Source: Symsagittifera roscoffensis (lineage: Eukaryota; Xenacoelomorpha; Acoela; Convolutidae). Taken from it: a DNA stretch of 64,000 nt. The DNA lies in the NCBI RefSeq assembly GCF_963678635.1, contig NC_087065.1, forward strand, positions 12,173,579 through 12,237,578, in the 5' to 3' direction. Under the pieces are notes generated by a model, which was not told where the DNA came from, did not search any database, and saw nothing but the letters and a program-made list of their open reading frames with translations. This document shows positions 48,262 through 59,113 of the stretch, in pieces; position 1 is the stretch's first letter, and the number at the start of each line of letters is the position of its first letter. A program made the translations under genes and the position numbers.

Positions 48262-49794
48262 TTGTCAGTGGCGGCAGGAGAACCAAGCCGTCCCATTGCG
48301 TCAGTGAAGAAGTTGGAGGTGGTCAATGCTGCTACGGGCAAGTTACGTTCTATCCAGATAACACTGCGTTGTGGGAAGACGTTCTTCAAAGCAACGATGG
48401 TTACTGGAAGTCCTGCATCTTTCGTGAATAAGAAAACAGCAGACTATATCGTGAAAACTGTCCCATCAGCCAAAGTTTTTAGTATTCAGGAACGCCCAAT
48501 CGACACGGTATATGTTGGTTATAATCGGAAAAGAATTGATCTGATGGGTACATTGATTCTGGATGTGTCATCTTTGGGCTGGCATGTCAAGTCTGCAAAA
48601 TTCCTCATTTCGGAAAATCGCACACGATGTTTATTAGGTTTGGGCTTGCAGTTCCAATTGGGGGTGAGAACAACGCAAGTTAGACCAGAATGGCCTTTGG
48701 TGGGTGAAGTGTCCCTGTCAAACATGCATGTGACGTCTGAGTCTTGGAAAACACATTTCCATCAGAAGTTTCATCGTGTATTCTCCAGAGTAGGTAGAGC
48801 TAAGAATCATAAAGTATTCTTTACATTCAAGTCTCCACTTGTTCCGATTCAGGAAAAAGGAAGGCGGGTTCCCGTGCATATACAAGACAAAGTTGGCCTG
48901 GAAATTCAGAAAATAATTCAAGAAGGCCACGTGGTCAAACTTAATAAATGTACAAGCGAACATTTTATTTCTCCGATTATAATTACGGCTAAGAAGGATG
49001 GTTCCGTGAAATTAGCTATGGATGCAAAACCCATGAATGATCAAATTCATAAGAACCAATATCAGATGCCGAATTTGTTGGAACTGTTGGACTCGGCAGC
49101 CCACATAATCACATCGGATAAAATAGTTGATGTTTGGTTTACGTCCCTAGACTTGAAATATGCATTCAGTCAGATTCCACTCAGTTATGAAGTCAGTCGT
49201 CATTGCAACTTTAATATCGTCTGTGGAGAACAAACTGGCACGTATTGGTTTAAAACTGGGTTTTATGGGTTAACGGACATGCCAAAAGAATTCCAAAAAG
49301 CAATGGACAATACTCTCCAGGGTTTATCGGGAGTTTTCTGTTTCTTGGACGATATTTTGATAGTTTCGAAAGGATCAATCAGGGATCACAATATTCTTGT
49401 AGACAAAGTGATAACTCGTTTGGATGAAGACGGTTTCGCTCTGAAACTGTCGAAATGTGATTTTTCGTTGAATCAATTATCTTGGTTGGGTTACGACATT
49501 GAATCAGAAGGCTATAGGCCGAAACGTTCTAAAATCGATGCAGTGTTAGCTCGGGAGCCTCCTAAGTCGCTCAAGCAACTTCGTTCTTTCATGGGCATAC
49601 TCAACCACTTACAACGATTTTTGCCGAACCTTCAGGTCCATTCGGACCAGTTACGCCCTTCTTTGAAAGCAAGTAATAAAAGCAAGTCTGTGTGGGGGGA
49701 GTACCAACAAACTGCCTTCAGGAATATTTTGCAATTGATAGCGAATATCACAAAGATGTATCATTATGACCAAGGTCGGAACTCGCAAGTGTGA
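48262..49794 (+). pseudogene. pol: Protease and reverse transcriptase of the second Gypsy element
   Basis: A 510-codon open stretch. The retropepsin active-site motif reads VTGSPASF (near residues 48-55), so the catalytic Asp is replaced by Val. The later LLG motif is present (CLLGLGLQ). RT follows, with FTSLDLKYAFSQIPLS (first Asp), GFYGLTDMPKEFQKAM, FCFLDDILIVS (catalytic FLDD), and the thumb WLGYDIESEG and QLRSFMGILNHL. The frame breaks near 49780 before RNase H. RT motifs are intact, but the protein cannot be expressed normally. Confidence 0.88.
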
Positions 49795-50681
49795 CGCTAG
49801 TCATAGTGGTTTGGGTGCTGCGTTAGAACAGGAGATAGAAAATGATGTTTGGGTTCCTATTACATTTGCGTCACGTTTTCTCAATGACCAGGAAAAGAAG
49901 TATAGCAATTGTATGGTCATGTGAGCACTTTCGTAATTATCTGTTGGGTAATCATTTTGTCGTTCTAACGGACCATAAAGCAATAATTTCGGCGTTAAAA
50001 ACTAATAGAGGCAATAAAACTTATCAATCTCGATTAACCAGATGGGCTGACAGATTATTGCCATTTGATTTCGATATTTTCCACATTTCCGGATGTAAAT
50101 TGGGTATAATGGATTATTTATCTCGTTTTCAAACGTTTGAAGCGCCACGACCAAGCAGTTTTGATAAAAAATATGTGGTCAAGTGTATTAGTCGATTCTT
50201 TGATGCGTGCGATTATCTGGATGAATGGGCTAGGGGTTGTTCTTTATCAGAGGTATCATCCGTTATTTCGAAGAACAGCCAAAATTACGTTTCATCTAAT
50301 TCGATAAATCTAATTGAGTCATTGGATTTTGGTCAGCCTCGGGCCAATTGTCCCGTTCGGGGTAATTCGTTAATTTCATCTAATGATATTGGAAGATTGT
50401 CGGTAGAGGGCGTCATAGTTCAGGTTATTCCAGCTAGTTCGAAATGCATAAAATCGGTAGAGGGCGACGGAAATCTTGCCAGTGGCTATACCGATTTATT
50501 ACAACAATTCAATGCGCTTGCCACTTCTCCGCTAGAGGGCTTTAAAATTGCTGGTTTAAAATCTAGCCAATCAGCATTGAGCTGGATCATGCAAGTTTTT
50601 GTCACTTTCTCAGCATGGATTACAAATTATCTGCCAATTTTGATTTCAGTGTGGATTATCAGTACAGTCGTTAGTAATTGA
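49780..50681 (+). pseudogene. pol: RNase H and linker of the second Gypsy element, frameshifted
   Basis: RNase H is split. Its start (CDASHSGLGAALEQE) lies in one frame at about 49787-49830. After a second break near 49915 the rest lies in the 49842-50681 ORF (CEHFRNYLLG, VVLTDHKAIISAL, LTRWADRLLPFDFDI, GIMDYLSRF). A long Ser-rich linker with hydrophobic C-terminal residues follows. That linker has no recognised domain, and the hydrophobic end (about 50590-50680) may be an artefact of frame loss. Confidence 0.75.
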
Positions 50682-51860
50682 GTGTTATTATCATCGTCCG
50701 TGGGTCTTTTTGATCTTGTTTCAGTTTATTGGTATTGTTGTTGTGTACTCGTATTATTGGGCGCTTTTCATTTTCAGACTGTGATGTATCTTAACGCAAA
50801 TAATGCAAACGACAGCTTTGAGCAACTACTCAACCAGTTTCTCCCGACCAACCAACATTGGTTTTCCTCGGATCGTGCCCGGCCGCGGTTTCGCGCGGGG
50901 GCAGTACGTCCAAGGCGGTCGACAACTTTACAACGTGGTGCGGAGTTGCGGGGTCAATATGCCCGAATATTGGCCAATTTCAGATCAAAAAGGCTCAGGA
51001 AAACCAAATTAACCATTCGTCAAACTCAGTCAGTTCAAAGTCTAGAAATTTTGAAGTCATCAGTGGTCGCTCAGGACCAGAAATCGTTAACCGGGTTGGT
51101 GGGCATTCTGGATTCCGATGTACTGTCGGAACTTACAGACGAAGATTCCAGTCTATGCTTGATGAAACGGGCACTTATTAACCGGGACTATGAAGGATTT
51201 TGTCTTATTGACCCATATATAAAATCATTTTGGCATTGTGCAGCGGTGGTTGATGGCTGTGTTGTAGTGGACAATAGGATCGCTATTCCCATGTGTCTAA
51301 GAAAACCGTTACTGTCTCGACTACATAGGTCGCATGCGGGTCAGTTAGCCATGGTTGATGCCGCGCAATACATATGGTGGCCTCGAATGCATCGAGATAT
51401 TGTCCAGCTATGTAAAGATTGTCCCCAGTGCACGAAGTTTGGTAAGAAATTGAAAGCGAACGCTTCATTTAATTCTACCAAGCCTTTAACCCTTTTGTCT
51501 GGTCCTAATGAAGAGCTTCAGCTTGATTATGCGGGTCCTCTACTCGATGAATATGGTAACAGTATTTATATCTTGGTCGCGATTGACCGTTACTCTAAAT
51601 ATCCGTCGGCTATGATTACACGTTCTACGGGGGGACGGAAGATTATTAAATTTCTTAAATCGTATATTCAACAGCATAGTATTCCCAAATCTATCAAAAC
51701 TGACCAATATTCAGGTTTTAAGAACAAATTAGTGCAGGCCTTTTGTAAAGATAAAAATATCGCCCAATATTTCTGCCCGGTGGGGAATCATTGTGGTTGC
51801 GGTCTAGTGGAACGGTCGATCCAAACTATTAAAAGCGTCGTTTGGGCGCTTCGCGTTTGA
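50682..51860 (+). pseudogene. pol: Integrase of the second Gypsy element
   Basis: The zinc-binding part has HRSHAG (HX3H) and CKDCPQC (CX2C). The catalytic core shows LQLDYAGPL, IKTDQYSGFK and GLVERSIQ, the three acidic D,D,E residues in order. The stretch before residue about 60 is out of frame with neighbouring pol and probably spurious. A frame change near 51845 moves the integrase C-terminus to the next ORF. Confidence 0.85.
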
Positions 51861-52375
51861 GCTCGGATTTTTCAAATGTTCAAGTTACACTTAGAAATAT
51901 TATTGAAGATATTCAGATTATAAAAAATTCTGTTACTGGGGTTTCACCTTTTGAGCTTCATTTTGGCCGTCCTCCGAATACGGAGCTATCTATTGCGGCT
52001 GAGCGTTTGTCTACGGGCGTGAATTTAGATAACCAACATTTGGAACGGGATCTACTAACACCTGAACAGCGTCGGGAGCAGTGCGACAGCCGACCAAGGA
52101 TAAAATTAGTCAAGAAGGGGCAGTCAAGCCCGACGGTGTCACCCTACTTTGGGGGACCTACGGAGTCAGTTGCGGATACACCTCACTATCGCGCGCTTGA
52201 GAGTCTGGCTCAATCCGCTAATCAGTGGCTGACTTTGAAGAAGTCCTTGTCGCATCAGGAGGGGGTCAAAGCTCGGAAGACGCTGACTGAACGAAACCAA
52301 GTTCTCGCAGCCACCCTTCGCTCCAACTTGTCTGCTGGGACACTTAGGTTTAGGAACGAGATGACAACGGATTAA
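51842..52375 (+). pseudogene. pol: Integrase C-terminal continuation of the second Gypsy element
   Basis: It contains the conserved post-catalytic segment with SVTGVSPFELHFGRPPNTE, typical of Gypsy integrases, followed by polar Ser/Arg/Lys-rich sequence. It is in a different frame from the catalytic core, so a single-base change separates them. Confidence 0.75.
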
Positions 52376-52402
52376 ATTAGTCCGTCAATATCAAAACGTA
52401 AC

Positions 52403-53137
52403 TTGGATTACTTAGTGTTGAATGTACCAAATAAGGTCGAAATATTTAGGAAATTTCTAAATAGGAAGTCTGGTCGAGAACTTTTCAAACCTTTTAAGGG
52501 CAAAATTGTGCAGATTACTGGGCCCACATATATTTCTGACAAGGGAAAAGTGATTAGAAGAAATCACCTGGCGGTACGTGTTAAATCAACCGATCTAAGT
52601 TTTTCAGGCAAGCAAACAACGCCTGTCAAGAAGGGGCAAAAACGCCCCATTGTGTCATCTTCGCCCTCATCGTCAGAGGACAATCGGCCTCTCAAACAAT
52701 CTAGTTCACGCCAACGAATCTCGGCCAAAACTGTGGTCGTACATGCTCGCCCGAAATTCCCGTCTCTGCATACTTCATCTACACCATCTCGTGATCAAAT
52801 TGTCTCGACCAATTCAAAGCAAACTTCAGTATCGGAGGCTCCAGGAGTTCAGATTATTCCTTATCCCCAACACTCTACTCCAGTAGTAGATTTAACGGCT
52901 TCTTCGTCCACTTCTGGAAACCAAGGAACGGAGGTTCCCATCAGTGTCAAGCCGAAATCACCAATTACAGTCAAAACTCTATTATGTCCAGATCTCATTC
53001 CCATTTCTTCGGACGATGAGTCATTGGTCCCGAAGCTACAAGAGTGCACATCGTCAAGTTTGGCAGCATCGGGTATCCACACCCGGGATGGTTCTGGCGT
53101 AATTTCCGAACCGGATGGAAATATTTCGTCATCATGA
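52403..53137 (+). pseudogene. pol: Pol C-terminal domain of the second Gypsy element
   Basis: It begins 28 nt after the previous stop. An SH3-like segment (FKGKIVQITGPTYIS, RRNHLAVRVK) resembles the integrase C-terminal DNA-binding fold. A long Ser/Thr/Pro-rich tail follows. The tail continues in other frames to about 53580, indicating further frame loss. Confidence 0.65.
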
Positions 53138-53615
53138 AACTCTTCTCGAACCTCCTCGCGCCGGAAAAAGCAGACAACTTTTTACGGCAGTCCAATCAGA
53201 CATTCCGTGAATGTCATTCAAGCTCAATCGACGTCTACCTCCCCGTCAACTCCTGTTTTGCCGGACAAGAAAGTTCGTTTTGTCGTGGCTAATCAAGAGC
53301 TAGTGGTTCAAGCGGGGCAGTCTCGGGTTGTTCTACCCGATGAATCCGAAGGTTTATGTAGAAAATTTACGCGCTTTCCAAAAAAGAGCGCTTCCGATCA
53401 TCCTTTGCGTCGTTCAGACAAATAAAACTCTCCGTTCATTCAAACTCGTCAATCTTTCAAAACATTTTCAGTATATTTCCTCCAGTTATATCAGTCAATT
53501 TTGTAAACTTCTATTAGTGTTTCATAGGTTACAACAAGTTTTGTTAAATGGCTGTGAGGGCATGTTTAGTCAATTTTAATTTAAAGAAATTCAAATGTTC
53601 ATTTGAATTTTTTCC

Positions 53616-53627
53616 AAGAGGGGGAAA
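53616..53627 (+). promoter_or_regulatory. Polypurine tract of the second Gypsy element
   Basis: AAGAGGGGGAAA lies immediately 5' of the 3' LTR, the expected plus-strand primer site. Confidence 0.85.
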
Positions 53628-53932
53628 TGTGGTGTGGCGTAGTTTAACAGTATTGTTATGACGTCATTATTGTATTACTTTCTGTACTAGTTATTCGTGC
53701 TAAACTCGCCTATTGACTATCAAGGTCGCTACCGACCTGTCAATCCTTTCTCTATTCAACATCAAGTGCTCTCACTCACTCTGTCTCAATTTATGAAAGA
53801 TTTAGGTTGAACTCTAGAATTGTCATGACATTATCTATATAACTTACATTATCTATATCATTTACATTCTTATTTATTATTAAACAAGGAGAATTGAGTC
53901 TTGTTTAAACTGCTATACTTCAAGAAACCACA
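53628..53932 (+). repeat. 3' LTR of the second Gypsy element
   Basis: 305 bp, TGTGGTGTGGCG to AAACCACA, with TGACGTCA at 53659-53666. It is followed by the target duplication CGGCG. Confidence 0.93.
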
Positions 53933-53937
53933 CGGCG

Positions 53938-56400
53938 CAATAACAATTTCAAATGTCAAAAGGATTAAATTTTTTTCTTCAAGCAATGCCAGATAGAGGT
54001 TGAGAAGCCTATTTTCTTTTAAAAATGTCTCAGACAATTGTGAAATATGAATTGTACTGGCTCAATTATAATTCAGAAGGTTTTTTTATAGAATCTCGTG
54101 TTAATTTACAATATTGAATTTTTTTAATTTGCCTCATCCGGAACAATTTATACGATGCTTTCGTGATAAAAACTATGAAACTTTGATGATTTAAGAATAG
54201 TCAGCTGCTGGCTAAGTAGCTCAAAACCGTCCGATTAAAATGATTTAATTAAAGTTCAAATATAAGGATAAAAAAATTGAAAAAACGAGCTCTCATGAAA
54301 TGGATGTTTTTCATTGCTATTGAACACTTCAAAAATTGTTTCAGTTGTTATTTTAAGCCGTTACAACAAAAAAATTGCGCCCAAAACTATATTTTCTGTT
54401 TTGGAGTCAATAGCTTTTATCGCTTGAACACCAGAAATAATCCAAAAGAAGTATTTTTGCTATCAATTAGCAAGCCAGAATCAAATCATATACTGCTATT
54501 TAAAGAAATCTTATTGAGAACAACCAAATAACCCCAGGAAACTCCTGATCAGAATTTTTAGAACATAACCAATTGAGTTGGAAAAGAGTAATGAACGCAA
54601 GCACACTGAAAAAAAAAACTCGTTTTAAAGACTCGTTTTAAAAAAAAACATTCAACTGTTGAATTTCAAGGGAAGAAAGATGGCCTTAAAGCTTTTTGAA
54701 TTAGTAGAACAAATTATCATTGACACTTTTTGTTAAAATTAACGCACTTTGAACATACTGGATTAATAGGTAAGACTTTAATTTCGATGGGAAACCTGAT
54801 CATTAGTTTCCATTTTCGAAATTAAAAGACGATCACTTTTTTCGCAACCTTTACATTTTAACTGTTCGATAGTGGAGTTTTTAACAAAAAAATTTGAAGT
54901 GAACTGAAAAGAAATCAAAAATCAAACCACGAAAAATCAAAACTGAGCGTGAACAAAAAGTTTAAAAAAATCACCAAGACCTATATAAGAGTATTCACTA
55001 CGTTCATTCACTACTGAATTAAAATTGGCTAACTTTAAACACTGTAAAACACCGCAAAAAGCACTTTAAAAAAAGACAACAACTCTTACTCTGTTGAATT
55101 AGTTAGACGCATTCTTTCTGTGCGATTCTTTAAAAGTGATCAGATGTAAATAAGCAATTAATTATCCATTTAAAATATTGTAAATTGCGCATTGATAGTT
55201 TGTAAAATTGGAGAAAATACGATCTCACTAACTTTATAATTTTGGCTTTATTGAGTTTTTTGAATTTCAACAATCATCATTCTTGGCACTTTTTCAACAT
55301 AGCCGACTGACAGTTAACGTAAGTAAACAGAAAAAAAAGACTTTGTTGAAAAAAATTGACGCCCTTTAATCTCTGAATTTCTAATCAACTTCAAAGAAAA
55401 AAATAGACGTCCTTTAATCTCTTTGAATTTCTATAGAAATTATGATTGGCGCTTTTTTGATAACATTAACCCAACTTGAGAAAACTGGATCATGTGAAGT
55501 TTTTATTCCGCTGGTAATCTAATAATTAAACTCGAAACTAGAAATTGTTCACGTTTTTACGCGCCATCTCCACGTTCGTATTTGGAAAGTGCTATTTACG
55601 TAACTTTCAGCAGATAAATTTCATACCGAAGTAAAAAAAAAATTCATTTTGAACACGTAAAATTCTATTTGTAAATATGTTCGTATTTAAAAATAAATAT
55701 ACTATTTTAAAAATAAACTATAGTCAGCCTATAAAATCTTTACTGCTCGAATTGAAACTCTACTGCTGCATAATTAGCAAATTTCAGTTCAATAATATAT
55801 CAGAATAACCCTTGGAATCACATCAAAGACTAGTATCAGATTGAATAATATAAAAAAGACAGAAGAATTTGCTTGTTCATTTCGAATTACAATTGACGCA
55901 CAGCAAAATTCTGCGTAGAATATCTAAATCAAACTAACTGAAACAGTAAAGTTTCAGTCTAGGACTTTCAACGAAAAATTAGAGAGAAATGATTTACATT
56001 TTTAGCTGATATGAACCCAAATGGAGAAAACTGGATCAACGGATCACATCTTTGTCACAATTCTGAAAACTTAAATCAATTTTCGAACTTCTAGTAATTC
56101 ATTTTTTGGTGCTAACTTTGCTTTCGTAGTTGAAGGGAGGAATTTGCCTTCTTTTTAATCAAATTAGATTAACTCAAAAAAACAAATATGCACAAGAGCA
56201 TTGATAATGCATTATAATGCACTAAGGCACGTTAGAGCGTTTAAAGACTTTTATCTGAAAACTTCGAAAAAGCCAATACGCACTATATGTGTCTTCACAA
56301 CAATCATTAGCACCTAATCAAAAACAAGGAAAATGATATGACAACTGATTTGATTAAGTTAAATATATAGGTCAGTTTTTTATCCAAATAATCATTCCGG
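53938..56400. repeat. AT-rich DNA with degenerate repeat monomers
   Basis: Blocks near 54735-54840, 55450-55550 and 56005-56100 share the order TTAACNCA-ACTTGAG-AAAACTGGATCA, then a T-rich stretch, then CCGCTGG-AATCTGA and an AATTTC-A-AAACTAG tail. The same block occurs near 1030-1115. They are diverged monomers of one family, spaced about 550-720 bp here. No ORF in the region has coding character. Confidence 0.5.
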
Positions 56401-56443
56401 CCGTTTTTTCTCTTCTCAGTTTTCAATTTTTCTTTCATTTTTT

Positions 56444-56616
56444 TTAATCATCAGTCCATTCCGACTCCGATTCGCCTCCACTTGAGCCGTCTGTCTCGTT
56501 TGGAAAGAAAGGGAGAGTGGGCAACTGCACCCCTTTAGACCCCCCGGCTGGTTCCGCCGGTTTATCACTGGACTCGTCCGGATTCTGCTTGAACGGATCT
56601 TCCGGCGCTTGTTTTC
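56444..56616 (-). CDS. Probable terminal exon encoding an acidic C-terminus
   Basis: On the minus strand an ATCTTTTGCAG acceptor (ending at 56617) precedes an open stretch that is much more GC-rich than the flanks. It encodes a Pro/Glu/Ser-rich tail (EDPFKQNPDESSDKPAEPAG) ending in an acidic GESESEWTDD before TAA at 56446-56444. The rest of the gene would lie to the right on the minus strand but was not found, and MITE insertions may have enlarged the intron. No family recognised. Confidence 0.4.
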
Positions 56617-56853
56617 CTGCAAAAGATAAGTTTTGCAATCTACTTGTTCTACTACATTCTATTCTACGCTTCAATCCATTGCCAAATCCCGTGTCAACAA
56701 TCGGATCTCTTTATTTATATCATATCCCCCCTTTTGCAAAAGTTACCAGGGAGATTCGTTACTAGGGATAAATTCTTGATATGCTAACCAATTGATTTAT
56801 TTCTTTATGGGGGATATTCTTTACTAGGTACCCGAGGGGGGATGGAGTGCAGC

Positions 56854-57054
56854 CAGTATTTAGACAGCCGCGTATTCATACTCGTCAGTATTTAGACAAA
56901 TACTGTATGAACCAATCAGAATCGAGAAAAGACATAAATAATCCAAAATAAATAATAATTATTTATTAATTTCTTCTTTGTCGCGATTCTGATTGGTTGA
57001 AACAGTATTTGTCTAAATACTGACCAGTCTGAATACGCGGTTGTCTAAATACTG
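56854..57054. mobile_element. 201-bp MITE with about 77-bp inverted repeats
   Basis: CAGTATTTAGAC begins the left arm and GTCTAAATACTG ends the right arm. The arms stay similar for about 77 bp, including CGCGTATTCA, a second internal CAGTATTTAGACAAATACTG, and AACCAATCAGAATCG. The centre is about 45 bp of A/T. There is no clear target duplication. The nested CAGTATTTAGAC copies inside each arm are unusual. Confidence 0.8.
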
Positions 57055-57574
57055 ATATTTAACCAAGGGGGATATAGTTAAACATCGACAAAGTGGAGAA
57101 ATTTCTTATATGTGAGTTAGGACCGAAGTGTATAACTCATAGAGTAATTTCGGATAGGGTACACCGTCTGCTCGTCACGCTATCTTATTTTCGGCCGGAT
57201 AGATTCGTGCAACTTCTTAGTCTAATACCGATCCTAATCTTACTCTTATACTATCTAGTCTCAGGTTGTTTAACTAGTCTCTGCTAGGCTCAATAGATCT
57301 AGGGTATACTGGTTTATTGCGGCTGCTGAAGTCTTCTTGGAGAGTCAACTAATTTCTAAGTTAAATTCAAATCTCTCTGGTGCTGAAATGACAAGTAATT
57401 TCAGCACTAACAAATAAGTGGGTTGTTAGTTAGATGGATCATGATTGGTTAATATTAAATACTTTACAGTGGTAAAATATCTAATTTATCCAATCATAAA
57501 ATGTAGTTTAGATCAGGTTCCACCCATCCGGGTTTTACAGAGTTTTTTAGAATAGTCTTTCTGCAATTCAAAGG
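57055..57574. other. AT-rich DNA with two hairpins
   Basis: GTGCTGAAAT (57380-57389) pairs perfectly with ATTTCAGCAC (57398-57407) around 8 nt. A second, imperfect 27-bp hairpin has arms at 57440-57466 and 57473-57499, containing ATTGGTTA / CCAATCA. No gene is supported. Confidence 0.45.
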
Positions 57575-58051
57575 ATGGATGATGGACGTTGGTATTTGGC
57601 GAACATCTTATTTCTTCTGGGTTTTCTTATTAGAGAAGTCCCAGATTCAATCGTTGTGTCTTCTCAAGACAACGACTGGGTTTTCGCAACAAACTCAAAT
57701 CTGATTTCAGAATGGTTGGCTATGACAGGTTTTTCCGTTTCATGTAGAGAACTTCTTTTGTGTTTGACCTTGTCTGGGAATGGCGTGGAGATTGTGTGTG
57801 GAGGGGATGCCTGGTTACTCGGATCTGTACGTATACTTGAACATCGAGGTGGTCATTGTTCTAGTTCAATGAAGTCCTTTTCTGCGAAGTCAAGTCGTAC
57901 TCTAAATCCTTTGAGTTGTGATTGTGGGCGGCATATTGATTGTGGTTGGCCATTCTTTTTCGAGTGTAGTGGGGTCACTTTGTCTTTGGATGTTCGTCTT
58001 TGGTGTTGTATGCTGATCTATATACTGCAAGATATAATTTACATTTTATAA
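57575..58051 (+). CDS. Uncertain ORF, 158 codons
   Basis: An open stretch with an ATG but no recognised domain. It is rich in Cys, Leu and Ser. Amino-acid use is compatible with reading the complement of an A/C-rich minus strand, and it adjoins the A/C-rich virus-like block, so it may simply be antisense to that element's 3' region. Listed only because it is the longest plus-strand ORF near the right end. Confidence 0.15.
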   Translation: MDDGRWYLANILFLLGFLIREVPDSIVVSSQDNDWVFATNSNLISEWLAMTGFSVSCRELLLCLTLSGNGVEIVCGGDAWLLGSVRILEHRGGHCSSSMKSFSAKSSRTLNPLSCDCGRHIDCGWPFFFECSGVTLSLDVRLWCCMLIYILQDIIYIL

Positions 58052-59113
58052 AATTTTTATTAGTTTAATGTTTTAGTTATGATTTTGGTTAGTTGTTTTC
58101 ACAAAAGCTTTTTGTTTTAGTTCAGTTATTTTGAAGAGTTACTCACCCTTGAGTAGCTCTTATTAAAAATAGGAGTGTGGTCACAAAGCGTGGATGTAGC
58201 ACGGTGGGTTAGGCCGGCTATAGAGCATGCTCAGGACGTCCTCTTCTGGTGGGTTAGGCCAGGAGTGGGAGTATGATTGCATGCGGTTTTTGTGAGAGGT
58301 CCTGTTATGTGACAACGTTTTGTGTTGGGTTTGTTGTGGTTTTTCTTATGTTTTGTTGGTTGTGTCCTTTTTTCAAAAATCAAATTGTTTTTGGTATGGG
58401 TTTGTCTTTCGACTTTTTTGTGTTTTATTATTTCTTTCTTAGACTTTATAATAGTCTTCAAAAGAATAAATTATCCAGTTTTAAACTGGGTTAATCCGGT
58501 TTGGGTACCGTTGGTTTCCTTTTCTTAGTCATGCTGTTATTCTATGATTTGTGGTGTTTAGTAAGCTGCGTTGGTTAGTGTTGTTTAGTATATAATTCCT
58601 TTCCAACCGGGTTAAAGGAAAGTTTAAAACTTGTTATCATGTGTTAGAGTTGTTGAGTGTGAAAGCTTGAAACTGAAATTCATTATTTTAAACAATTCTT
58701 CGTGGGCGAGCTGTGCGAGTGTGGATAGAATCTTTGTGCGAATGAAAGGAAATATCAAAAGGTTAGTACTGCATTTTCGTTTTATCAATTTATTACATAG
58801 AAATGCAAATTTACTGCTAGTTGTTGGGGAAAATTAAGTTACAAATTTTCATCATTATTAGATTTTACTGCATTTGGGAAAAATTTATAAATTAAATTAC
58901 TGCATTGGTATTATTTTTAGTGATTTGTTTGGTGCAAAAAATTAATAGAGTTTTAAATAGTTTGAAGAAGTTTTCAATTTTTATTTTCTTTTGTGATTTT
59001 TTCAGATGATCGTTGGATGAAGGCTAAAATTCTAAAGAAGACATGAATTAAGAATGGTTAGTTTCTAATTTTAATTTAATTAGTTAATAATATGTATAAT
59101 TCATATTTACCTG
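58052..59113 (-). other. Non-coding 3' region of the virus-like block
   Basis: About 1 kb downstream (minus sense) of the last ORF, sharing the plus-strand T/G-rich composition of the block. GGTGGGTTAGGCC is repeated at about 58202-58214 and 58249-58261. It could include an LTR, but the partner copy would be outside the window. Confidence 0.4.

Larger units (their letters stand above)
46806..53932 (+). mobile_element. Second Ty3/Gypsy LTR retrotransposon (7.1 kb), defective
   Basis: LTRs of 307 and 305 bp bound a gag-pol of normal order and size. A perfect 5-bp target duplication CGGCG flanks it (46801-46805 and 53933-53937), and a purine tract precedes the 3' LTR. The coding part is broken into at least six frames, carries a stop in the second zinc knuckle, and has lost the protease catalytic Asp. 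LTR identity of about 97% makes it older than the giant element. No env was seen. It is unrelated in sequence to the giant element beyond family-level motifs. Confidence 0.93.

Noticed and set aside
58231..58494. Short overlapping ORFs on both strands
   Set aside because: They arise from the biased T/G composition and carry no recognisable feature.
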